The notes beneath the pieces were generated by a model. That model did no database searches and was not told the origin of the DNA. It worked only from the letters and a program-made list of their open reading frames with translations. A stretch of DNA of 64,000 nucleotides from Amycolatopsis sp. AA4. Lineage in GTDB: Bacteria > Actinomycetota > Actinomycetes > Mycobacteriales > Pseudonocardiaceae. The DNA is taken from positions 124,001 to 188,000 of the forward strand of contig NZ_CP024895.1 of the NCBI RefSeq assembly GCF_002796545.1, read 5' to 3'. Positions 49,101 to 61,100 of the stretch are shown here, piece by piece (within the stretch, counting starts at the first letter, position 1; every line of letters starts with the position of its first letter). Both the position numbers and the translations under genes were made by a program.

Positions 49101-52100
49101 ACAAAGCCGTCGAGATCAACGACCGGTTCGCGGACTGGATCTGGGAGAAGAGCGAACGCGCCGAGCGCGTCATGCGGCTCTACAACGACGAGTTCAACGC
49201 CGAGATCCCCACCGATTTCTCCGGCATCGAACTGTCCCTTCCGGGCCTGTCCCAGGCTTTCACCCTGCGCGAGCACCAGAAGATCGCGGTCGCCCGGGTC
49301 GTCTACCAAGGCGGCACCGGACTGGTGCACGAGGTCGGCGCGGGCAAGACGCTCGAAATGATCGTCGGGGTCATGGAGCGCAAGCGCCGCGGGCTCGCGG
49401 ACAAGCCCGTGATCGTCGTGCCCAACGACAGCATCGCCGAGCAGTTCACGCGCGAGTGGCTGCAGGCCTATCCGGAAGCCCGGCTGCTGACCGGATTGAG
49501 CGCCGATCTGGCCAATGACAAGAAAAAAGGCAAGGACGGGCGCGCCGATTTCGTCGCCCGGGTCGCCGCCGACGACTGGGACGCGGTGATCATGACGAAG
49601 GAGTCCTTCCAGCGGATCCCGCTGCCGCCCGAGATCCAGGAAAAGTTCCTCAGCGCCGAACTCGAGGACCTGCGCCAGGAAAAAGAAGCGCACGCCGACC
49701 TCATGAGCGACTCGATGACCAAACGCATCGAGTCCGCCATGGAAAACGCCGAACAGCGCTTGGAAAAGCGCCTTGCCGAGATCGACCGCGACACCGCCGG
49801 GATGACGTTCGTCGACGCCGGATTCGACTTCGTGGTCGTCGACGAAGCGCAGAACTACAAGAACGGCCTGGTCCTGTCCGCGATCCCGGACCTGGTGATC
49901 GAGGGAAGCAACCGCGCCATCGACCTGGACATGAAGCTGGGGCACTTGCAGGACCGGTTCGGCACCGCCCGGGTCGTCCTGGCCACCGCGACGCCCTGGA
50001 CCGGGAAATACAGCGAGGTCTACCTGTGGCTGCGCCGCCTCGGCCACCGGCTGCCCCGGTTCGACGTGTGGGCCAGGACCTACGTCACCGTCGAGTCCTA
50101 CATGGAGATGACCCCCGGCGGGACGCTCCGCTCGAAGAGCCGCACCCGCCGGCCCATCAACGAACCGGAACTGTGGCGGTCGCTGCGCCTGACCTCCGAC
50201 ATCAAGATGAAGCGGGACCTCAACCTCAAGGTGCCCCGCCTGCGCGACGGCCGCATCGAGGTCATCGAGGTCATCGCCTCGCCCCAGGCGCGCATCTTCA
50301 CCCTCGACCTGGCCAGGCGGGAACGCATCCTGCACGGGCCGCCGACGAAGGGCACCGACAACCACCTGGTGATCGCCCACGACGGGCAGCTGGGCGCGCT
50401 CGACCTGCGCACGGTGGGCATCACCACCCCCGAACCGCAGAAGGTCGACGTCATCGCCGCCGACATCCACGCCGAATGGCACGCGGCCAAGGACAACGTG
50501 TACCTGCGCGAGGACGGCACCGAACATCCCGTGCGCGGCGGCCTCATCCTCGTGTTCTGCGACGAAAGCACCCCGAGCAAGCACTGGAACTTCTACGACG
50601 AACTGCGAACCCAGCTCCACGCACGCGGCCTTCCCGAAGGCAGCGTCCGCTACATTCACGAAGCCACCTCCCCGCAACGCAAAGCGGACATGCTCGCCGC
50701 CGGACGCGAGGGCGCGATCTCGGTCCTGGTCGGGTCCACGATGAAGATGGGCGCCGGGATCAACGTGCAGACGCGCGTGATCGGCGGCTACGAGATCACC
50801 GGCCACTGGCGGCCCGACATCACCGCGCAGGCCATCGGCCGCGCCGAACGCCAGGGAAACCTTAACGAGGAATACTTCTGGAAACGCGTGGTCCTCGCGC
50901 CCAGCATGGACGCCAAGAAATGGGAGATCACCGCCCAGAAGCAGGCGATGTTCGCGCCGCTGTACGCGAGTGTCCCGCCCGAGCGCACCCGCGAGATCCA
51001 GAACGACGAAGGCCAGAGCCTGGCCGACGTCATGGCCGCCGCGACCGGCGACCCCCGGTACAAGGAAAAGGCCGATCTCGACGTCGAGCGCAAGACCCTC
51101 AACCGGCAGCGCTCCAGCCACGGACGGACCCAGCAGGCGCTGAAACTGTCCATCACCCGCGGCACCGAACGCATCCCCCGGCTGCAGGCCCTCGCCGAAC
51201 GCCAGGACGCGGTCGCCGAGCACCTCGTCAGCACCGACGGCGACAAGTTCGCGATGACGGTCGGCAAACGCACCTTCAGCAAACGCCCCGAAGCCGCCCA
51301 AGCCCTGCGCGACCTGCTGGCCGCGCGAATGGCCGCGGCCCCGCAGACCCGCGTCGCCACGGAAGCGCCGATCGGGTCGATCGGCGGATTCGAGATCACC
51401 GCCCGCTTCCGGCCGCTCGAACGCCGCGAACTCCGCATCCACGTCACCTTCCCCGCCGCGGACGAGAACACCCCGGGGTTCTACCTCGACCCCGCCGACC
51501 TGCCCGGCGGGATCGGCCTGGTCACCCGCCTGGAAAACCAGCTGAAAAACATCGCCGCCGCAGGCGAGAAGACCCGTCGCGACATCGCCGACGAACAAGC
51601 CGGCATCGAAAAAGCCCGCACCGCGGTGGGAAAGCCGTTCCCCGGAGAACAGCGGCTCGCCGAGGTGACGCGCCGCCGCGCGGAACTGATCACCCAGCTC
51701 AGCGAAGACGACGACGACGTCCGCGAACTCGACGAAGACCCGGACTCACCGGAAGCCCAAGCCCGCCGGGAACGCTCCGAAGCGCGCATGCGGGAATTCG
51801 CCAAGCTGTTCGACGACGCCGTCGACACCGCCCGGCTCCTCGGCCTCGCCAAAACCAAGGCCACGACATTCGGCTCCTGGTACCGCGAGATCGCCGGCCC
51901 GGTCGCGGCCGAACAGCGCCCGTCGATCGAGCAGTCCCTCGACGTGTGGCTCAGCATCGGCCAGCCCGGCTCACACGACCGGACCGTCCTCGCGCCCCAG
52001 GGCGCCGCCCCGCGCCCCGCCGCCGATCCCGTCGCGACCGGCGCCGACGGAACAGCGCAGGATCCGGCCGCGTCCGCCAGCGACGAGCAGCCGAGTCCGG

Positions 52101-55100
52101 CGGCGCAGCTGCAAGACCCGCACGCAGACCTCGACCTGCCCGCAGCGTCGCCCGCCGCCGCAGGACTGGCCGGAACGGCCGCCGCTTTCGGCCAGGACCG
52201 CCCCGATCGCTCGGTCGCCGAGTACGGGCCGAGCGACGACGAGGCCGGCCGGACCACGGCGCCAATCACGGCGGCGGCCGCGCTCGACGCGGCCGCGACA
52301 ACAGAGGCGAGCGCGCCGGACGCGCCCTCCGGCCTGCCGGGCTTCGCGCGCGGCACCGCCGTGCTCGAATCGCTGCGCACCAACGACCTCGTTCGCCGGT
52401 GGACGCTGCTGGAGGCCGAGATCGCCGCCGCCGGCTACACCCACATCCGCCGTGCCCAGGCCGGGTCCGGGCGCGTCGACCACGACGCCCGGCAGGTCCT
52501 CACCGACGAGGAGACGCCCTTCGAACACGAACTGCGGTCGCTGGCCGCCCACGTCGAGACCCTGCGCGAAGACCTCAACCAGCCCGCGGCCTCCGACGCC
52601 GTCGCCGCGCTGATCGCCTCGGACGCCGCCCTCGACCCCGACCGCAGCGCCCTCCTGCGCCTGGTCGTCGAGAACGGCCCGCAAGGAACAGCGGCGCAGT
52701 TCATCGCGGAGCAGATCCAGCAAGCCGCCCTGCTCTACGCGATCGCCAGCGCCGCGGCAGGCGAGCCGGTCGCGCCGCTGCTGGCCCCGAACGGCGACCC
52801 GATCACCGGCGACGCCGGTCTCGCACCGTGGATCGGCTACAACCGTGCACCGCTGACCTGCGGCGACCTCGACATCGAACTGGTGCGATCCGAGACCGGC
52901 ATCCACGGCGTCTTCACGCCCGGCGGCGGAAACCACGGGTCCTACCGGCTCCGGCTGCCTTCCAGCCCTCGCGGCGAGGGCCCGGTTTCCCTCGATGCCG
53001 TCATCGCGTCCCTCGCCGGCGCGGGGGAGAAGGCGGACGAGCACCGAGCCAGAGCGATCGGCGAGATGGCCCGGGCCCGGCCGCTCGCTCCCGCAGCGGC
53101 CGAGGACTCTGCGGGACGGGAAGCGCCCGTCAGCAGCGCGGAACCGGTTTCCCGCGAACCGGCCGAGCACGAGGAACATGCCGCGCAGGACACCCCCGCA
53201 ACCGACCAGGCCGCCGCATCCGCCACGCCGGAGCAGGGCAGCACCGGCGCAGCCGGCGATTCCGGCCGGACCGCGCCGACGGAGCAGGCGGCGCCGCACG
53301 ACGCGGAACCGCGGCACGAGGCCCCGACGGTCTCCGCCGCGCCGGTCGACGACAGCCGCGCCCCGGACACGGCGCCGGGGGCCGGGCTCCCGGCCGATCA
53401 CGAGCCCGCCGCGGGCGCGCAACCGCACGCCCCCGACACGGAGCCGGAGAAGGAGGCAGACCAGGATCCTGCTGTTCCCGACGACGACGCCGCGGCCGAC
53501 GCGGCGCCACCGCCGCCGACGCTCGCCGGGATCCGGGCGATGGCCGCCGAGCACGGCCTGGACGTGACCGTGGCGCGGGTCGGCACCGAAACATTCGTCA
53601 CCGTGCACGAACCGGGCGTGCCGGTGCCGCCGGTCCTCTCGCTGCCCGCCGACCGCGCGTCCGTTGTGGACGGCGCGGGGCGGCCGCTGGCCCCGGACGC
53701 GATGCCGGAGTACCTCGCGCGCTACCGGGAAGCGATGGACCCGGCGTTGTTCACGATCGCCACGACGGTCCGGGACTGGCCGCGCCGGGTCGCGCAGCTC
53801 GCGCCGCACCTGCTTCCGGGCGAATTCCACCGCGACCAAGTCGCCGTGGAATTCGCCACCGCCGCGGTCCTGGTCGACCGGGGCCGGCCGAACGAGGCGG
53901 AGGACGCGCTGCGCCGCGCCGAAGCAGCGGCGGGCCCGCATGTGCTGACCCCGGAACGGGAACTGCGGGTCGTCCGGGCGATCACCGACCACGCGGCGGG
54001 CTACGCCTCGACCGGGACGCCGGGCCGCTACATCGCCGAGTCGCACGTCGAGGGCGGCACGACGTGGCGGGAATGGGACTGGATCGAGGCCTACATCGCC
54101 GCGCATCCCGAGGTCCTCGCCACCGGCCTTCCCGACCACAAGAAGATCCGGGCGCGCGAGGCCGAGGAACTCGCCGTCGCCCAGGACGCCGGGAAACGCT
54201 TCGACCTCGAAGCCAAGCACGCGTTCAAGCGCGGCGACTACGCGAAGGCTCTCGACCTGATCGACACGGGCGAAATCGTCTACCCCGACCCGCAGCGCGG
54301 GTGGCGGCTGCGCCGGCAGCGGGCCGAGGACGCCCTCGCCCGCCGCGAGGGTCGCGAACCCGCCGAAGACGCCCTCGCCGAGCCCGGCGAGCACGCCGAC
54401 GATCGCGAGACCGCGGCCCCGGCGCCGCAGATCCCCCCCACCGACGGGCCCGCCCTGCACGCCGCGGTCAACGCCGCCGCCGCGGCCTGGTTCGACCGGC
54501 AGCTCGACGAGCACGCTGCGGCGCAGGAGTTCCTGCGCAGCCGTCTCGGCGGCCGGGAGCCGGTCGACCGCGTCCGGGCCCGCGACGGCGACGACCGCGG
54601 GAAGCTGACCATCGGATACGCCCCGGACCGCTGGGACGGCCTCTGCTCGCACCTGCTCGGCGAAGGATTCGCCGAGCAGGACCTGATCGACGCCGGGGTC
54701 GCGATCCGCGCGAAGACCGGGAACCTGGTCGACCTGTTCCGGCACCGGATCGTGTTCGCCGTCCGCGACGAGCAAGGCCGGATCGCGGGATTCACCGGCC
54801 GCACGCTGCACTCCGACGACATCCTCGAACGCGACGAGCGGACCCCCAAATACCTCAACACCCGCAACACCGACCTGTTCGTCAAGAGCCGGCTGCTGCT
54901 GGGGCTGCACGAGCAGCGCGATCTCGCCGGGCACGCCAGCCCGGTGTTCGTGGAGGGCCCGTTCGACGTGGCCGCGCTGATGGCCCTCGCCCCGCCGGAG
55001 CGGCCGATGATGTTCCTCGCGACCTGCGGGACCGCGCTGACCGACAGCCACCTCGCCGCGGTCGACGCGCTGGTGCCGGTCGAGCGGCCCCGCGTGTACG

Positions 55101-58100
55101 GCGGCGACAACGACGCCGCCGGGCGCACGGCGCTCGCCGGGCAGATCGAGACGGCGCTCGTGCGCTACCCGCATGCGGACGCGCTGGTCCTGCCCGAGGG
55201 CCGCGACCCCGCCGAGTGGGCCGTGCAAGCCGTGCACGACGCCCCGGACGGGGGGTTCCGGGGTTCCCCGCCGACCCGCTGGGCCATGGAGGCGCTGGTC
55301 GACCTGCGCATCGCGCCGTACGCCGACCGGCTGGGCGAGGACTACGAAGTCGAAGCCAGCATCAAGGCCGCACGCGACGCCGCCGCGGCGCTGGCCCTGG
55401 TCGAGCCCGAGCGGACCGCCGAGCTCGAAGCGGCCCTGGTCGCCCGCCTGCACATCGATCCCGTCCACCTGGCCGAGTTCGTCGGCGACGCCCGCCAGGC
55501 TCGCGACCGCACACGCCCGCGCCAGCCCGCGGCGGCCGCCGCGCCTGCTTCCGCCGCGTCCGGTCCGGCGGCCCCCGACGGGGCCGAGGACCGCGCCGAC
55601 CCCGTCGTCCAGGACGAGAGCACCGCTGCCGACCGGCCGGGCAGTCCGGCCGACCCCGGCCCGGACATCCCGGATCCGCACCAGCACGACGAGGACACCG
55701 CCATGGACGACCGCCCGGAGCCCGTCGGCGACGGGCCGTGGCTGCTCGACCCGGTCGCCCGGCGACTCGACGAGCAGACGCCGCTGTCCCGGCTGGACCG
55801 CACCGAGAACGCCGCGGACGTCTACGACGCGCTCGCCGCCTCGGTCACCGGGGACGCGCTGGACCGCCTGACCGAGTCCGGCGGCCACGAAGCCCTGGAC
55901 CTGCTGCTGCAAGCCGACCGCCTCGAAGCGATCGCGCAGGCCGCCGAACGCGCCCAGCACGCCCCCGTGATCCTCGTCAAGGGCGACACCGAACAGCGGC
56001 TCGACCCCGACCGGATCGACGGCGCGTTCGCGCTGCTCGCGCAGCGGCCCGGCGAGCGGCTGGCGCTGCGCTGCGGGGACCTGACGTTCCGCTGCGGCAC
56101 CGACCGCGCCGGGACCTACATCGCGATCGAACCCGCGGTGTGGAGGTCGGACGACGAGCAGCCCTGGGCCGACCGCGCCCGTCTGTCTGCGGCCGCGACC
56201 CGGCCCGACGCCGCCGGCCAGGCCCGCGAGCAGGTGCAGGACCGGATCGGCACGGCACGGGCCCGCGCGACGCTGGCGCGAGGACGGCTGACCGCCGTCC
56301 TCGCCGGGCGCGGGCTCAGCGACGGCGCGCTGGCCCGGGCCGGTCTCGCCGACAACGCCGACCGGCTCGGAACCCAACAGGTACAGCGGATCGGGGCCCA
56401 GCTGGCGCGCGTCGACCTGCTGCGCCAGTTCGCCGTCGCCGGCGCGCTGCCCGCCTCCGGCGACGAGTTCACCTTCGGCGGAGAACCGCTGGCCGACCCC
56501 GGCCCCGCGCTGGCGGAGGTCTCGCCGTTCCCGCAGGACCCGCACCACTCCGAGGTGCTGCGGTGGCGGGGGCTGGAGGTCAGCACCCGGTGGACGGACG
56601 AGCAGGAGAAGCCGTTCCTGTGCCTGGCCGTCGCCCCGGCCGGGCACTCGGGAAGCGACCGGCGCCCGCCGCTGATGTTCGAGATGACACCCGAGTGGTT
56701 CACCGACACCGGCTACGCCCCCGACCGGATCGTCGAGTTCGTGCGCCGCACCGTCGCCAACGCCGAACGCATCGCCCTGCGCGAACTGCAGGCCGCGCAG
56801 GAGGCGATCGGCGCGCCGGAGCGGGAGGACCGGGAACGGGCCGAAGCCGCCGCCGAGCGGACCGCCGCCGCCGAGGAGCAGACCGCGGCCGCGCGCGAAC
56901 ACGCCGCCGCACACCACACGCTGGTGATCGAGCACAACGCGTCCGGGACCCTGGTGCACGGCAGCAGCAAGGACGACACCGCGCTGCACAAACTGTTGCA
57001 CACCCACAAGTTCAAGTTCTCCAAGCGCCAGGAATTCTGGTTCCTGCCCAGGCCGTGGCATTTCGACACGCGTAGCGTGCACGCCCGGCTGCTGGCCCGT
57101 GACCTGAGAGCGGCCGGGCGCGCGCATGAGATGTGGGACAACGAAATCGCCGCCCCCGAAACGCCCCCGCCGCCCCTGCCGGAAGCGGAACCGTTCACCA
57201 CGCGCAAACAGTTCACCGACGCCGAACGAGCCGCCACGTCCGCCTACTGGGCTGTGCACGAGACCGCGTCCGGCCGTCGACTGCTGGGCTTCGGCAACGG
57301 TCGGCCGGACGCCGAGGCGCTGCGAACGGCCCGGGACGAGATCTCCCAGCATCGGTTCCAGGGCGACCCGGCGCAGAGCCTGGACCGCTACGTCGCCCTC
57401 TACCGCGCGGCGAAGATCCTGTATGACAACCTCGTCGCCGAGCGCAAGAACGCGCCGAAGATGATGGACCGGCTCAAGCTCCTGGTCGAGCGTTCCGGAC
57501 GCTTCGCCGCCGGGCTGCGCGCGCTGATCGAGCAGAACCCCGGCTCCGGCCTGATCGCCGACGTCACCACCGGCCACGAAGCCGCCGCCGAGGAAACCGT
57601 CGCCGTCGCGCCGTCGCCCGAGCCCGAACAAGCCCAGCTCGACATGTTCGCAACCGCCGGCGCGGAGACCGCCGACGACGAACGCCGCGGCGAGGACATC
57701 GCCGCGCCAGCCGAAACCCCAGCCGACACCGACACGCCTGCCGAGCCGGAGGCCTCGGCCGGCGACCCGCGCGGGGAGGACGACGCACCGGAGCGGGAAG
57801 CACGCGACGCCCTGCCCGAGCTCACCGCCCGGCAGAAAGCAGATCTGCGCGGGACCTACAGCGGCCTGCACGACCTGCTGACCGCCGCCAGCTTCACCCA
57901 CGTCCAGGAACCCGGCATCGGCGTGCCCGGCGCCATCGACGTCGAGGCCCGCACGGCCACCACCGACCCGGATCTCCCGCCTGAGGAGAAGATCCGGTGC
58001 CTGGTCATGCAGACCGACAAGATGAGGCTCCACCGTGCCCGACTGGCCGAGCAGGCGCGCACCGCGCTGGCCGCCGCGGAACCGGACGAGGCGACCGCCG

Positions 58101-61100
58101 CACGTGCCGGGGAACTGGCCTCGCTGGCCAGCCAGCTCGACACCCTCGCCGAAACCGCCGCAGGCGCGAAGCGCGCCGAGCGGCGCTGGGTCGTCCCCAC
58201 GCACTCGTTCGTTTCCCACCAGCTCAACGACGGGGAGGTCGAAACCGCGCTGCACGGGTTCGCCCGCGCCGCGCAGCAAGGCATCAGCCCGGCGGAAGCG
58301 TTGAAGGGCAAGCAGATCGTGGTCGGACCGCGCTCCACCGGGCTGACCTGGCACACCCTCAACCTGGAATTCTCCCGCAACGACGACAACGGCGTCGTGC
58401 TGTCGATCGCCACCGCCGACCGCCGGAACCGTGACGAAGTCGCCGTCGACCCGCGCTGGCTGGACATCGAATCCGGCGGCGCGCAGATCCGCTCGGCCTT
58501 CGAGCAGCGCGTCGCCGGCCTCGGCGCCCGCGCCGACGCCGCCCGCCTCGAAATGCTTGCCCTGCTCGCCGCGGACACCGCTGCCGCGCACGAGGGACCG
58601 GTCGACACTGCAGCGCGCCTCGCCGACACCGCGCCTGCCGACGCGACGACTGCGACCGAACCAACGCCAGAGCCAGAACCCAGCCCCGAACCCGCGGCTG
58701 AGTCCGCGGCGGAACCGGAGCATGAGGCCGGGGACGCGCCGGCAGCCGCTGCCTCCGCGCAGCCGCCCGAAGCCGGGCCGTCGACTGCCGTGCACGACGA
58801 TCAGGACAGCCGCCTCACGCTGGCCGAGGAGGCGCTCGGCGGCGGCAAGCCCGACCTGGACGCGGTGCTCGGCCACTGGCAAGGCATGCCGAACCCGCAT
58901 CCCGACGACCCGGCCAGCGCCGAGACCTGGGACTACGACCGCGACAGGCTGATCAACGAAGTCCGGGGAGCGCGCAAGACCCAGTTGTCGCCGGGCGGCG
59001 TCCTGCTGGCCTACAAGCGGAACCAGCGCACACCGCTGTGGACGGTGGTCCAGACCTCTACCGGGCATCCGGTGATCGACACTGCCGCGGTCGCAATCCC
59101 GCCGCACAGTGCGCCCCGGCCTTCGACCCGCTACACCGTGCTGGGACTTCCCGACGTGGCCGTGCCGCGGGTCCTGGCCGCACTGGAGCGCGGCCAGGAC
59201 CCCGACGGACACCGGATCGACTGGACCGACCACGCCTCGATGACCCGCACCGCCGCCCAGTGGCGGATGCCCGGCCTGAACGGCACGGTGGTGTCCGGCG
59301 ACGACGCCGCCGGCGTCGGACTCCGGCACCTGCTCGCCGCCGCGCTCCTGGACGCCGCCGCCCTGCATCCGCAGGCGGTCTGCGGATCCCCGGCGTTCAA
59401 CCGCGCGCTCTACGCGGCCCTTCCGGACGAGAACGCGCTGTGGGGCACCAGGATCCCCGGTGATCTCGCAGAAGACTTCCGCGACGTCGCGACCCAATTC
59501 AGCGCCGAGGGCCCCGCGCTGCAGAACCCGCGCCAGCAGCACCGGAAACTGCGCAAGCGCAAGCAGGACGACCGCACCTACGCCGTCGTCCGCCTGGCGG
59601 CGACGCTCGCGTTCACCGGCCGGCCGCACGCAGCCGTGCAGCTGCTGCAGAACCGCGCCGACGAACTGGAGCCCAGCGACGAGACCCGCCACTTCCTCTA
59701 CGGCTCCTACCGGCTGCGCCACCTCGTCCGCGGCATAGAGGAACTGTTCAGCCCCGTCGACACCGAACTCGAGCGGCTGCTGTCCGCGACGCCGGGCGAC
59801 CGCGTAGTCGCCACAGCATCGAAAGGCGGCCCCGGCATCGGTTCGGTCTGGATCGTCACCGGACCCTCGCGGAGGACGACGATCCCGTCGACCGGCAACT
59901 GGCAGGTGGAGATGCGCGTCGACCTGATGCACGACTCCGGCCCGGTGCACGCCGCGCTGCACATCGCACCGGGCGAGCGGTCACGGCGCGTCTGGTTCGA
60001 CTACGACCACAGCCAGCCCGACAACAGCGCCGATCGAGTGTGGAGCGACGACCAGCTGTACCACGCCTCCGCCGACAACTGGGCGTTCGTTCCCGCCGGT
60101 GAACAGCTTCCGGATACCGCGGCCGATCTCGAAGCGCTGACCCGCCGGGCAGCAACCGCGTTCGCCGACGGGACGTCGCGACCGGACCACGCCGTCGCCG
60201 ACCCGTCCGAAGCCGACGCGGAGCAGAACGGGACGGAAGCGGGCGAGAAGGTTCCCGCATCCGCCGCAGTCGCTGACGAAGAACCTGCGCCGGTTCTGTC
60301 CTCGGTGGACAGTTCCGGGGCTCGCGGCGACGCTCCCGAGAGCACCGCGGAACCGGAGGCGCCCCGCGCCGAACAGCCCCGCGAGCACACCGACAACGCC
60401 CCTCCTGCCGACATCGAGAGCATCTCCGCGCCTGGGAAGGAACCCGCGCGGCCGCAGGACGAACTCGACTCGCTGACCCGTCGCGCGGCAACCCCGTTCG
60501 CCGACGGGACACCCGGGCCGGACCCGGCAGCCGCCGAGCAACCCGGGGACCACGCGGAGCAGACCCGGTCGGACGCTGACGGGAACAACTCCGCACCCGC
60601 CGCGACAGATGACGAAGAACCCGCGCCGCCACTGCCCTCGGCGGACAGCGCCGGGGCTCCCGCCGACGCGGCCGGCGACGGCGCGGAACCGGCCAGGGCA
60701 AAGGCGCGGGCGCTGATCGAAGGCATCGACGCTGAGTTCCTGGCGGCCGCCGAGCAGGAACTGGACGAGTCGCAGACAGGCGAGAGCGCGCTCGAACTGC
60801 TCGTGACCGGACTGGACCTCCACAACCCCCGGCTCGTGCCGCCGCCGGTCGCCGAAGAGATCGAGCTCGCTGTGCACAACGTCACCCGCGGCACGGGATT
60901 CGATCCCGATTTCCGCGCCCAGCTGGCGATCAGACGCGGACGCGGCGCCGAGGACGCGGCGTGGCTGGCCGCGCTCGCCGACGGATTCTCCGCCCGCCGC
61001 GGCCCCGACGATCCGCTCGGCCGGGTGCTGGCCCGCACCGGGATCGACAAAGCCGCGTCCGACCTGCACGACATGGTCGAGCTGATGGGCATCTACGGCA

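Noticed and set aside
50920..57075. A 2,051-codon plus-strand frame
   Set aside because: Low-complexity Arg/Pro/Gly sequence in a neighbouring frame of the polyvalent gene. It starts inside the helicase domain with no initiation signal.
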